Positions 1-7,800 of a DNA stretch of 64,000 bases are shown here, one piece after another. Below the pieces are notes generated by a model. It was given only the letters and a program-made list of their open reading frames with translations. It did not search any database and was not told where the DNA came from. Position 1 is the stretch's first letter; each line of letters begins with the position of its first letter. The stretch covers positions 25,713-89,712 of the forward strand of contig JAFRQH010000037.1 in assembly GCA_017428725.1 (NCBI GenBank), in the 5' to 3' direction. The translations under genes were made by a program, and so were the position numbers. The DNA is from Bacteroidales bacterium (GTDB taxonomy: Bacteria > Bacteroidota > Bacteroidia > Bacteroidales > UBA932).

Positions 1-792
1 CCGTGCGGGGAAGGGCTGGACATCCGCGGGTGGGGCGAGCTGAACTCGTTCAACGGCCCGCAGTGGACGCTGACGCTCGAGTATATCGGCAACATCCTCT
101 ATGCGTTCGTGCTGCGGCACCTGCCCAAGGCGGCGCTGGCCGCGCTGTGCGTGGGCTGCGCCTTCTTCACGCTGGACCTCACCCTGGGGTGGAACGTGTT
201 CGGCCTGCTGGAGGAGCCGCAATACAACGTGATCGGCGGCTGGGCGCTGACCCCGGACCAGATCTACATCGCCTTCACGCGGCTGCTCTATCCGTTCCTG
301 TGCGGCCTGCTGATCTCCCGGATCCTGCCTGCGCACCGTACGGCGTCCAATCCCAGCGGGTCTCCGATCCACCTGAAGGGGGGATTCTGGTGGTGCAGCC
401 TGGTCATCGTGGTGCTGCTGGCGATGCCGTGCATCGGCGGGAAACAGGGGGTGCCGGACGGCCTGTACCAGGCGCTCTGCATCCTGGTGCTGTTCCCGCT
501 CATCGTGCTGGCGGGCGCGGGGTCGGAGACGACCGGACCCCGGAGCGCCGCCGTGTGCCGCTGGCTCGGCAACATCTCCTATCCCATCTACATCACGCAC
601 TACCCGCTGATGTATATGCAGATGGACTGGGCCGCGGTGCACCCGGACGCGCCGTTGTGGCAGCACGTGGCCGTGGGGACGGGGATCGTGGTGATGTCCG
701 TCGTGGTGGCGTACGGCCTGTACAAGGTCTATGACGTGCCGGTGCGCGAGTGGCTCAAGGACCACTGGCTGCACCGGGCGCGTGTCGCGTAA
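1..792 (+). CDS. Acyltransferase 3 family membrane protein (5' truncated)
   Basis: The reading frame is open from the first base, so only the C-terminal 263 residues or so are present. The N-terminal segment N-G-P-Q-W-T-L-T-L-E resembles the GPxWSLxxE signature of the OafA/YrhL acyltransferase 3 family. Several hydrophobic segments follow, such as the one around 380-440 and that around 660-730, and an N-I-S-Y-P-I-Y-I-T-H-Y stretch near the end matches the SYxxYLxH segment of the same family. These integral membrane enzymes transfer acetyl or other acyl groups to cell-surface sugars; the substrate here cannot be read. The gene ends eight bases before a promoter box for the next gene, so it is probably a separate transcription unit. 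Confidence 0.8.
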   Translation, partial: PCGEGLDIRGWGELNSFNGPQWTLTLEYIGNILYAFVLRHLPKAALAALCVGCAFFTLDLTLGWNVFGLLEEPQYNVIGGWALTPDQIYIAFTRLLYPFLCGLLISRILPAHRTASNPSGSPIHLKGGFWWCSLVIVVLLAMPCIGGKQGVPDGLYQALCILVLFPLIVLAGAGSETTGPRSAAVCRWLGNISYPIYITHYPLMYMQMDWAAVHPDAPLWQHVAVGTGIVVMSVVVAYGLYKVYDVPVREWLKDHWLHRARVA

Positions 793-799
793 AAAAGCG

Positions 800-807
800 T
801 ATCTTTG
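800..807 (+). promoter_or_regulatory. Bacteroidota -7 promoter box for the BASS transporter
   Basis: TATCTTTG is a perfect match to the Bacteroidota sigma-factor -7 element TAnnTTTG. It lies 25 nt before the ATG at 833 and just after the acyltransferase stop. Confidence 0.7.
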
Positions 808-832
808 CAGCCGCGGTTTTAGATTTCTGCGT

Positions 833-1693
833 ATGGCTATCTGGATTGTGCTGCCGATTCTGACCCTGTTGATGTTCGACCTGGGGTTGTCGCTCAAGTT
901 CGAGGACTTCGGGAAGGTGTTCCGTGCGCCCTGGCCCATCGTGGTCGCGCTGGTGGGGCAGCTGGTGCTGCTGCCGCTGATCGCGCTGGGGCTGGCGGCG
1001 GCGTTCGACCTGCAGCCGGTGTTCTTCATCGGGCTGGTGCTGATCGCCTGCTGCCCGGGCGGGAGCTCGTCCAACGTGTTCTCGAAGCTGGCGGGGGGCG
1101 ACGTGGCGCTGTCCGTGACGCTCACGGCGCTGAGCAGCGTGATCACGCTGTTCACGATCCCGCTCGTGATGAGCTGGGCCACGGCGCTGGTGGGCACGAG
1201 CGTGGGGATCAGCCTGCCGGTGGGCAACCTGATCAAGCAGAACCTGGTGCTGATGCTCCTGCCGGTGCTGCTGGGGATCGGCCTGCACTACGCCTGGCCC
1301 AAGGTGGCGGAGCGCGTAGACCGGGTGCTGGGACGGCTGGCGTTCCCGCTGCTGCTCGTGCTCATCACGGTGTTCTATATCCAGCACCACCGGACGATCC
1401 TCGACAACATCGGGGTGCTGGGCGCCTGCGTTACGGCGCTGATCCTGCTGGCCGTGGGCTGCGCGTCGCTGCTGTCGCGCCTGGTGCGGACGGACGCGCG
1501 GCAGCGCCGGACCGTGGTGATCGAGGTGGGGATGCAGAACGCCGCGCAGGCGATCGCCATCGCCTCCAGCCCGATCATCTTCGCCAATGAGGAGATGGCG
1601 ATCCCCGCCATCCTCTACTCCCTGATGATGAACATCGTGCTGCTCATTTACGTGGGCGTCGTCCGGCGGCGCGGGCGCCGCGAGCGCCAGTAG
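833..1693 (+). CDS. Bile acid:sodium symporter family transporter
   Basis: The predicted protein has 286 residues and is almost entirely hydrophobic, with about nine to ten membrane segments. It is a sodium-coupled solute carrier of the BASS/BART type (SBF-like fold). The segment A-C-C-P-G-G-S-S-S-N-V-F, about 80 residues in, is the family's conserved Na+-binding loop, and V-G-M-Q-N-A-A-Q-A near residue 230 is the second family signature. Family substrates include bile acids, pantothenate and keto acids, and the sequence does not say which applies. The ATG at 833 is chosen over upstream in-frame starts, which would lie before the promoter box and inside the previous gene. It appears monocistronic. 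Confidence 0.85.
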   Translation: MAIWIVLPILTLLMFDLGLSLKFEDFGKVFRAPWPIVVALVGQLVLLPLIALGLAAAFDLQPVFFIGLVLIACCPGGSSSNVFSKLAGGDVALSVTLTALSSVITLFTIPLVMSWATALVGTSVGISLPVGNLIKQNLVLMLLPVLLGIGLHYAWPKVAERVDRVLGRLAFPLLLVLITVFYIQHHRTILDNIGVLGACVTALILLAVGCASLLSRLVRTDARQRRTVVIEVGMQNAAQAIAIASSPIIFANEEMAIPAILYSLMMNIVLLIYVGVVRRRGRRERQ

Positions 1694-1712
1694 GCCGATT
1701 CTCACCCCGACT

Positions 1713-1757
1713 CCATCCTTCGAGCAGGATAAGGCCCTTATCCTGTCTGAAGGGTGG
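1713..1757. repeat. Nested palindrome downstream of the BASS gene
   Basis: An outer 9-bp arm (1713-1721 with 1749-1757, one mismatch) surrounds a perfect inner stem, CAGGATAAG / CTTATCCTG, with a 3-nt loop. It lies 20 nt after the BASS stop and has no T-run, so a repeated palindromic element is as likely as a terminator. The rest of 1694-1858 is purine-rich on the plus strand and has no gene. Confidence 0.5.
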
Positions 1758-1858
1758 GTCCCGGAGGCGGTGGAGGGGGGCCGAGGCGGGCGTGGGCCAG
1801 GAAGGTAGGGGGTGCGGGATTCGAGAAGGTTTCCTAACTTTCCGGGAAACAAATCATT

Positions 1859-2062
1859 ATGAAATTCATCATTGAAGATGGCCTTTACAGCTACCAGGTA
1901 GACTGGGCCAAAGATCCGCAACTTGAAGAAGGTGAACTCCCTAGCGTTGAGGAGTGCATCGAGTCTTTTCTCCGCCTGTTGGAGAACATCCACCCCGCGG
2001 AGGAGATCGCGGCGTACATCGCCGAAGGTGTCCAATACTCCGGGATGCCGCCCAAGGATTGA
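1859..2062 (+). CDS. Small acidic hypothetical protein
   Basis: A 67-residue protein of unknown function that I do not recognise. It is rich in Asp and Glu, has no signal peptide or membrane segment, and contains a predicted helix in the middle (around V-E-E-C-I-E-S-F-L-R-L-L-E-N-I). A near-match -7 box, TAACTTTC at 1835-1842, sits 16 nt before the ATG, and a strong hairpin terminator follows about 25 nt after the stop. A dedicated promoter-like box and terminator support a real gene despite its size. A second frame over the same bases (1923-2165) runs through the terminator and is rejected. Confidence 0.55.
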   Translation: MKFIIEDGLYSYQVDWAKDPQLEEGELPSVEECIESFLRLLENIHPAEEIAAYIAEGVQYSGMPPKD

Positions 2063-2086
2063 CCGGGTCCTCCGATCAGTAAACGG

Positions 2087-2120
2087 AAAGCCCCGGACCG
2101 CGGTCCGGGGCTTCTTGTTT
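2087..2120. terminator. Bidirectional intrinsic terminator
   Basis: Perfect stem CCCCGGACCG / CGGTCCGGGG, extended by AAG/CTT at the base, followed by TTGTTTTAT on the plus strand. It separates the plus-strand small gene from the minus-strand alkaline phosphatase gene and can serve both. Confidence 0.8.
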
Positions 2121-2136
2121 TATCTGACTCCGGCTG

Positions 2137-3276
2137 CTATTTGCGGCCGGAGAGGATGGCGATGATCTTGTTGGCCACGTCGCTGTTCTCCTGGATGCCG
2201 GAGAACTCGCGGGAGCGGGGACCGTAGGCGAATAGGGGGACCATCATCGGGGTGTGGCCCTTGGAGGCGAAGATGCCCAGCGCGTAGCCGTTCTCGGGCT
2301 CAGCCTTGGAGAGGATCGTGGCGCCGGTCTCGTGGTCGGCGCTGATGATCACGAGGGTGTGGCCGTCGCGCTCGGCGAAGCGGATGGCGGCCTCGATGGC
2401 CTTGTCGAAATCGAGGGTCTCGCGGACGGTCTCGGGGAAGTGGTTGGAGTGCTCCTCCTTGTCGATGCGGGCGCCTTCGACCATCAGGAAGAAGCCCTTC
2501 TTGGAGCGGTCAGCGAGGTAGTTGATGGCCATCTCCGTGGTCTGGGGCAGGTAGGCGCCGCGGTCCAGGGTCACGGTCTTGGGCAGGTAGAGCAGGCGCT
2601 CGGAGCGGCGCACGGCGCGGTCGTTGGGGTCGTAGACCACGGTGAAGCGGCCGCGGATGGCCTCCTGCGTGGTGATGGGCATGCTCTCGAAGGTGCCTTG
2701 CGTGCCGGCGGAGGCGAAGGTCAGGCTGCTCCCGGCCAGGTCGGCCCAGATACCCTCCTTGGCGTTGCGGCTGTCCTGGTGGGCGAAGAAGGCCGCGGGC
2801 GTGGCGCCGTTGAGGTCGTCCGTGGAGAGGACGCCGCAGGCGTAGCCCAGCGGGGCCAGGATCTCGGGGATGTTGGGGATGTTTTCCTTGGCCGGGTTGC
2901 GGCCGAGGTAGCCGTTGTTGGTCTTGTGGCCGGTGGCGTAGGCGGTGCCGGAGGCGGCGGAGTCCGTGGTGAAGTTGTCGGCGGACTGGGTGCGCACGAA
3001 GCCGACCGTCTTGAGGTTGGTCATCGTGAGCTCGCCGCCGTTGGCGTACATCGCGGAGTTCACGGCGCCCACGCCCATGCCGTCACCGATCATCAGGATG
3101 ATGTTGCGGATCTTCTTGTTGGAGCCGTCCACCTTGAAGGACGGTGTGTAGGAGCCTTGCTTCTCGACGTAGGTGTCGCCGGCGGCGGCCTTGACTTCGC
3201 GGTTCTCCGACTGGGCGGAGAGGGTGAGCGAGGCGCACAGCGCCGCGGTCACGAGGAGGAGGTGTTTGATGTTCAT
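2137..3276 (-). CDS. Alkaline phosphatase (periplasmic)
   Basis: A 379-residue secreted phosphomonoesterase of the PhoA superfamily. A cleavable signal peptide (residues 1-21, ending S-A-Q) is followed by the first metal-binding motif M-I-G-D-G-M-G (Asp65) and the nucleophile motif T-D-S-A-A-S-G-T-A (Ser106). Further metal-ligand segments are visible: V-E-G-A-R-I-D-K-E-E-H-S-N-H, S-A-D-H-E-T-G and K-G-H-T. The protein is shorter than E. coli PhoA and more like Bacteroidota relatives. The gene lies 12 bases after the GH92 gene on the same strand, so the two probably share a transcript, which may link phosphate removal with mannoside breakdown. I see no Pho-box-like repeat. Confidence 0.9.
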   Translation of the reverse strand: MNIKHLLLVTAALCASLTLSAQSENREVKAAAGDTYVEKQGSYTPSFKVDGSNKKIRNIILMIGDGMGVGAVNSAMYANGGELTMTNLKTVGFVRTQSADNFTTDSAASGTAYATGHKTNNGYLGRNPAKENIPNIPEILAPLGYACGVLSTDDLNGATPAAFFAHQDSRNAKEGIWADLAGSSLTFASAGTQGTFESMPITTQEAIRGRFTVVYDPNDRAVRRSERLLYLPKTVTLDRGAYLPQTTEMAINYLADRSKKGFFLMVEGARIDKEEHSNHFPETVRETLDFDKAIEAAIRFAERDGHTLVIISADHETGATILSKAEPENGYALGIFASKGHTPMMVPLFAYGPRSREFSGIQENSDVANKIIAILSGRK

Positions 3277-3288
3277 TGTATCAGGTGT

Positions 3289-5862
3289 TTATTTGATCCA
3301 TATCTCGTCGATGAAGATGAATCCCGGGCTTCCGGCGCCGGGGTGCCAGTCGGGGATGGTGCCGATGTTCTTGGCGGTCACCTTGACGTAGCGGGCCTGC
3401 GCGTCGGCGGGGACTTCGCAGTCCCAGATGCGCACTTCGTAGTCCCGCTCGTCCATCGTATTGTCCACGCGCGCGAGCGGCGTGTAGTGCTCGCCGTCGG
3501 TGGAGGTGCTGAATTCCACGTAGCGGGGCATCCAGATCCAGGAGCGGGCGTCCTGGCAGAAGCCCGCGCCGACCTGCGAGATGCGGCGCACGGAGAGCAG
3601 GTCCACCACGGCTTCGAAGTCGGTATTCTGGTACCCCTGCCAGCCGCCGGTGCGCCAGTTCAGCGCGCCGCGGCGGCCGTCGATCAGGCCCTCGTCGCCG
3701 CCGGCGGTGTACTGGCGGCTGTAGCGGGAGCGGATCTCGATGGTGCGGTCGGAGGCCACTTTGTGGACGGTGCAGCGGGTGGTGAAGCTGCGGCGGCTGC
3801 CGATCTCGGCATATGCCTCCATCGTGCAGGCCTGCGCGATGGTGAAGGGGCCGGTGTAGGGGTGGAAGGGCTCGTCGCCCACGCGGTACCAGAGGGTGCC
3901 CTCGCCGGAGAGGGCCACGGTGGTGCTGCCCGTGAAGATGTCGCCGTCCAGCTCGAAGGTGGGGTTGGTGACGATGGTCTTGGGGATGCGGGTGATAGAT
4001 TCCCGGTCAAGCCGGGAATGACCGTTTCCGGGGCAGACGGGGTAGCGGCCCAGTGCGCTGAGGACGTACCAGGCGGACATCTGGCCGCAGTCGTCGTTGC
4101 CGCAGAGGCCGTCGGGGGCGGAGGAGTAGAGCGTCTCGAGGATCTGGTCCACGCGGGCCTGGCGCTTGTCGGGCCGGCCGGCGTAGTCGTAGAGGTAGGC
4201 CACGTGGTGGCTGGGTTCGTTGCCCTGCGCGTACTGGCCGATGGTGCCCGTGATGTCGGCCTGGGTGCGGCCGGTGTTGCCCTCCTCGGCGCCGAACATC
4301 GCGTCCAGGCGCGCCTCCAGGGCCTCCGGCCCGCCCAGCGCGTCGGTCAGCCCGGCGATGTCCTGGGGCACGAACAGGCTGTACTGCCAGGAGTTGGCTT
4401 CGGTGTAGTTGTTGTTGACCTCGCGCGGATCGAAGGGCGTGTACCAGCGGCCGTTGAGCCGGGCGCGCATGAAGCCCGTCGCGGGGTCGAAGACGTTGCG
4501 CCAGTACTGCGCGGAGGTCATATACCGCTCGTAGACGTCCTGCCGGCCGAGGTACTTGGCCACCTGGGCCACGCACCAGTCGTCGTAGGCGTACTCGAGG
4601 GTCTTGGACACGCTCTCGTGTTCGTCGTCGGCCAGCACCAGGCCGTTGGCCCGGAAGCTGTCGAGGCCGAACTCGGGGCGCATGGAGGAGGCCAGCAGGG
4701 CCTCCAGCGCCTTCTCCACGTCGAAGTCGGTGTAGCCGCGCGCGATCGCGTCGGCGATCACGGGCGCGGCGTTGTAGCCGATCATACAGTTGGTTTCGTA
4801 GCCCCAGAGCTCCCAGACGGGGAGCTTGCCGCACTCGTCGTAGATGGACAGGAAGGTGCGGATGAAGTCCAGGCTGCGCGCGGGCTCGATCTCCCACAGG
4901 AGCGGGTGCTCGGCGCGGAAGGTATCCCAGAGCGAGAGGGTGGTGTAGCGCTCCCAGCCCTCCGCGCGGTGGACCTGGCGGTCCATCCCGCGGTACTCGC
5001 CGTTGGCGTCGGAGTAGAGCGAGGGGTGGATCCCGGTGTGGTAGAGGGCGGTGTAGAAGCGGCGCAGGTGCTCCTCGTCGCTCCAGGGGCAGTCGAGCTT
5101 GGCGAGGTAGGCCTCCCAGGCGGCTTCGGTCTGCGCACGCTGCGCCTCGAAGCTCTCCGGGTACTCCGCGAGGAGGTTCTGCCGGGCGTTCTCTTCGGAC
5201 ACCGAGGAGATGGCCACGCGCACCGTGAGCGTCCGCGCGCTGCGCGGGAAGGTCAGTACGGCGCGCCGCCCGCCGTCCTGCAGCTTGCAGCGCGCGGGCG
5301 CGGAGAACTCGATCCAGAAGTAGACGTCCTGCCCGCGGGCCCAGCTGCTGGACTGGCGCCAGCCGCTCACGGCCGTGCGGCCCTGCGGGGTGATGCGCCA
5401 GGCGTCCAGCGGGTCGCGGTGGCGCAGGTCGAGGGTGACCTGCGGCTGCGAGCCGGCCGGGAAGGTGTATTCGTGCACGCCCACGCGCCGCCCGGCGGTC
5501 AGGCGTACCTGCACCTGCGGGCCGTCGAGGAAGACCTCGTAGTAGCCCGGCGCAGCCGCCTCGCGCTCGTGGCTGAAGGGGGAGGGCTGCGTGCCGGGCA
5601 GCAGCAGGATGTCGCACAGGTCGTCGCAGCCGGTGCCGCTCAGGTGCGTGTGGCTGAAGCCGTAGATGACCCCGTCGCTGTAGTGGTAGCCGCTGCAGCC
5701 GTCCCAGTCGCCCGCCTTGGGGCGGTTGTCGGGGCTTAGCTGCACCATCCCGAAGGGCGCCACGGCACCCGGGAAGGTGTGCCCGTGCGCGTCCGTGCCC
5801 ACGAAGGGGTTGACGTACTGGGTGAGCGAAGCTGCCAGGCAGAGGATCAGCAGGGACTTCAT
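3289..5862 (-). CDS. GH92 family alpha-mannosidase-like glycosidase, with altered C-terminal domains
   Basis: The protein has 857 residues. A short signal peptide leads into the GH92 N-terminal motif Y-V-N-P-F-V-G-T-D-A-H-G-H-T-F-P-G, then a beta-sandwich (to about 230) and the (alpha/alpha)6 catalytic domain, including F-R-A-E-H-P-L and G-N-D-D-C-G-Q-M-S-A-W. GH92 enzymes are Ca2+-dependent exo-alpha-mannosidases acting on N-glycans and yeast mannan. After C-P-G-N-G (about residue 609) the usual family C-terminal strand region is missing. A short palindrome-encoded stretch follows, then a chitobiase-C-terminal-like beta domain (about 625-690) and an F5/8 type C (discoidin) domain (about 700-857). 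A -7 box lies 19 nt upstream of the ATG. Activity is uncertain because of the altered end of the catalytic module. Confidence 0.85.
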   Translation of the reverse strand: MKSLLILCLAASLTQYVNPFVGTDAHGHTFPGAVAPFGMVQLSPDNRPKAGDWDGCSGYHYSDGVIYGFSHTHLSGTGCDDLCDILLLPGTQPSPFSHEREAAAPGYYEVFLDGPQVQVRLTAGRRVGVHEYTFPAGSQPQVTLDLRHRDPLDAWRITPQGRTAVSGWRQSSSWARGQDVYFWIEFSAPARCKLQDGGRRAVLTFPRSARTLTVRVAISSVSEENARQNLLAEYPESFEAQRAQTEAAWEAYLAKLDCPWSDEEHLRRFYTALYHTGIHPSLYSDANGEYRGMDRQVHRAEGWERYTTLSLWDTFRAEHPLLWEIEPARSLDFIRTFLSIYDECGKLPVWELWGYETNCMIGYNAAPVIADAIARGYTDFDVEKALEALLASSMRPEFGLDSFRANGLVLADDEHESVSKTLEYAYDDWCVAQVAKYLGRQDVYERYMTSAQYWRNVFDPATGFMRARLNGRWYTPFDPREVNNNYTEANSWQYSLFVPQDIAGLTDALGGPEALEARLDAMFGAEEGNTGRTQADITGTIGQYAQGNEPSHHVAYLYDYAGRPDKRQARVDQILETLYSSAPDGLCGNDDCGQMSAWYVLSALGRYPVCPGNGHSRLDRESITRIPKTIVTNPTFELDGDIFTGSTTVALSGEGTLWYRVGDEPFHPYTGPFTIAQACTMEAYAEIGSRRSFTTRCTVHKVASDRTIEIRSRYSRQYTAGGDEGLIDGRRGALNWRTGGWQGYQNTDFEAVVDLLSVRRISQVGAGFCQDARSWIWMPRYVEFSTSTDGEHYTPLARVDNTMDERDYEVRIWDCEVPADAQARYVKVTAKNIGTIPDWHPGAGSPGFIFIDEIWIK
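3999..4019. repeat. Palindrome inside the GH92 reading frame
   Basis: ATTCCCGG and CCGGGAAT form a perfect 8-bp stem around a 5-nt loop. It encodes part of an H-S-R-L-D-R-E-S stretch that fits no GH92 motif, and lies exactly where the conserved GH92 C-terminal region stops. Confidence 0.65.
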
Positions 5863-5881
5863 CGGGCGGAAAACATTTGTA

Positions 5882-5889
5882 CAAAGATA
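5882..5889 (-). promoter_or_regulatory. -7 box for the GH92-alkaline phosphatase operon
   Basis: On the minus strand this reads TATCTTTG, 19 nt before the GH92 ATG, leaving a short leader. It lies back to back with the plus-strand box at 5918. Confidence 0.7.
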
Positions 5890-5917
5890 ATTAATTTTTT
5901 ATGCCGAAATAAGTCCT

Positions 5918-5925
5918 TATCTTTG
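5918..5925 (+). promoter_or_regulatory. -7 box abutting the DUF6377 regulator start
   Basis: TATCTTTG ends only 5 nt before the ATG at 5931, so the transcript should start at or next to the start codon (leaderless). Confidence 0.7.
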
Positions 5926-5930
5926 CCCCG

Positions 5931-7583
5931 ATGGGCGATAATTGCACGCATATCCGTAGGATCCTGCCGCTTCTGCTGGCCGGATGCATTTTCGCGGTTT
6001 CTTGCCGCGACGCTGCGCCGCGCCGTCCCGCGCCGCGTTACCGCGGCCTGGAGGAGCTTGAGGGCTATATCGCCGCGCGTCCGGTCTACGAGAACCGCAA
6101 GCGGGACCAGCTGGAGGGCATCCGCAAGCTGGCCGCCGTGACGCAGAGCCCCCGGCGGCTCTACGACTACGCGATGCACGCCGCCGAGGAGAGCTTCTCC
6201 TATAGTTTCGACTCCACGCAGTTCTACCTCAAGCGCGCGATGGACCTGGCTTCCGGGCTGGGAGATGTGGACCGCTACAACCGCGCGGCCATCAACCTGG
6301 GGCATCTCTACGCCAAGGCTGGGCACTATATGGAGGCCTACAACCGCCTGTTCACCCAGATCGACACGACCACGCTTTCGGAGCCGCTGCGGATCGAGTA
6401 CCTGATGGCGCTGTACGACTTCAGCAGCGACCTGGCCGGCAATTCCGGGATGGTGGAGCGGCCGCAGATCGCCGAGAGCGACGTCTACCGCCGCCAGCTC
6501 TACGGGCTGGTGCCCAAGGATTCGGAGTACTGGCGGCAGCTCCGCCTGGACGAGCTGATGTCGGCGGGGCGCCTGGAGGAGGCGGACAGCCTGGCCCAGG
6601 TGCTGCTGTCCGGCAGGACGCAGGAGGAGCACGCCTATGCGATCTACGCCTACCAGCGCTCGGTCATCGCCGAGCGGCTCGGCCGCGCGGAGGAGCAGAT
6701 GGGCTGGCTGATCCTCTCGGCCGAGAGCGACATCATCAACGCCGTCAAGGACTACGCCTCGCTGACGATCATCTCCCAGCTCCTGCTGCCGACCGACATC
6801 GACCGCTCGTTCCGCTACCTTCGGATCGCGCAGGAGGACGCCATTGCGTACAATGCCAAGCTGCGCCCGTGGCAGATCTCGCAGTTCTTCATGGAGATCG
6901 AGAATGCCTATTCCGCCCGGCGGACGCGTGCACACCGGATGTCCGTGGTCTCCAGCATCCTGCTGGCCGTGCTGACGGGCCTCCTGCTGATCCTGGCGTG
7001 GTTCCTGATCTCCCGCTCCCGCAAGCTCTCGCGGGCGCGCAAGGACCTCGAGCAGCACAACACGCTGCTGGCGGATGCCAACGGCACGCTGGGCCGGCTC
7101 AACGGAGAGCTCTCGCGGGCGGACCAGGTCAAGGAGCAGTATATCACGGACTTCCTGCGCCGCTTCTCCGACGGGGTGACCGCCGCCCAGAGCGAGGAGG
7201 CCCACGCCCGCAACCTCCTCAAGCAGGGCAAGGCTGACCAGCTGCTCAAGGAGCTCTCGCTCTCCACGCGCTCCGAGAAGAGCCTCAAGGAGTTCTACAA
7301 GACTTTCGACCAGACCTTCCTGCAGGCCATCTGCCCTGATTTTGTGGAGCGCTTCAACGCGCTGCTGCGCGAGGACGCGCGCTTCCACCCCAAGCCCGGC
7401 TCGCTCAACACGGAGCTGCGCATCTTCGCGCTGATCCGCCTGGGCGTGGACGACTCGCGCGAGATCGCCGAGCTGCTGCACTACTCGCAGAGCACGATCT
7501 ACAACTACAAGGTCGCGGTCAAGAATGCGGCGCTGGGCAGCCGCGACCGCTTCGAGGAGCAGGTCAAAATGATCGGGAAATAG
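5931..7583 (+). CDS. DUF6377-type membrane-anchored transcriptional regulator of the PUL
   Basis: The protein has 550 residues and a Bacteroidota one-component regulator layout. An N-terminal lipoprotein-like signal (L-L-L-A-G-C) is followed by about 320 residues of TPR-like helical repeats. One transmembrane helix lies near residues 340-365 (S-I-L-L-A-V-L-T-G-L-L-L-I-L-A-W). A coiled segment leads to a C-terminal helix-turn-helix region with I-A-E-L-L-H-Y-S-Q-S-T-I-Y-N-Y-K, the LuxR/NarL-like recognition segment of the family. It probably senses a signal outside the inner membrane and acts on the adjacent susC promoter; that target is inferred from position. No Shine-Dalgarno sequence is seen, and the -7 box is 5 nt from the ATG. 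Confidence 0.8.
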   Translation: MGDNCTHIRRILPLLLAGCIFAVSCRDAAPRRPAPRYRGLEELEGYIAARPVYENRKRDQLEGIRKLAAVTQSPRRLYDYAMHAAEESFSYSFDSTQFYLKRAMDLASGLGDVDRYNRAAINLGHLYAKAGHYMEAYNRLFTQIDTTTLSEPLRIEYLMALYDFSSDLAGNSGMVERPQIAESDVYRRQLYGLVPKDSEYWRQLRLDELMSAGRLEEADSLAQVLLSGRTQEEHAYAIYAYQRSVIAERLGRAEEQMGWLILSAESDIINAVKDYASLTIISQLLLPTDIDRSFRYLRIAQEDAIAYNAKLRPWQISQFFMEIENAYSARRTRAHRMSVVSSILLAVLTGLLLILAWFLISRSRKLSRARKDLEQHNTLLADANGTLGRLNGELSRADQVKEQYITDFLRRFSDGVTAAQSEEAHARNLLKQGKADQLLKELSLSTRSEKSLKEFYKTFDQTFLQAICPDFVERFNALLREDARFHPKPGSLNTELRIFALIRLGVDDSREIAELLHYSQSTIYNYKVAVKNAALGSRDRFEEQVKMIGK

Positions 7584-7604
7584 CTTCCGGGGCCTCAAAA
7601 AGCT

Positions 7605-7681
7605 ACTACTATTTTCACTTTTTCAGTATTTATCAATCCATTGTAAATCAATGGGTTGACTTTTCAAAACCACTACTATTT
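7605..7681 (+). promoter_or_regulatory. Candidate operator region of the susC promoter
   Basis: Two direct copies of ACTACTATTT (7605-7614 and 7672-7681) lie 67 bp apart. Between them is a dyad (7633-7659) with 11-bp arms, TCAATCCATTG and CAATGGGTTGA, with one mismatch and the loop TAAAT. All lie upstream of the susC -7 box, where the neighbouring DUF6377 regulator would be expected to bind. Binding itself is inference. Confidence 0.5.
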
Positions 7682-7715
7682 CATTCCTGTCGGCTGAATG
7701 TGTCAGCGGACCCTC

Positions 7716-7723
7716 TATATTTG
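7716..7723 (+). promoter_or_regulatory. -7 box of the susC operon
   Basis: TATATTTG matches TAnnTTTG, with about 77 nt to the susC ATG. No clear TTTG is present near -33, which suits an activator-dependent promoter. The A/C-rich leader has two CCAAACGCA copies and little secondary structure. Confidence 0.65.
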
Positions 7724-7800
7724 CGTCGAATCGCTTGCCCAACGCAACAATTCCAAACGCATATAACAAAAACCAAACGCACATTCAACGAACCAAGCGT

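Noticed and set aside
731..832. Upstream start for the BASS transporter
   Set aside because: It would lie before the -7 box and inside the acyltransferase gene; the ATG at 833 starts the first membrane helix.
1923..2165. 80-residue ORF in a second frame over the small acidic gene
   Set aside because: Runs through the intrinsic terminator into the opposite gene; Arg/Ser-rich shadow composition.
2254..5739. 1161-residue plus-strand ORF opposite GH92 and alkaline phosphatase
   Set aside because: Low-complexity Gly/Ala/Val/Asp/His composition typical of the antisense frame of GC-rich genes; the minus-strand genes have clear domains and motifs.
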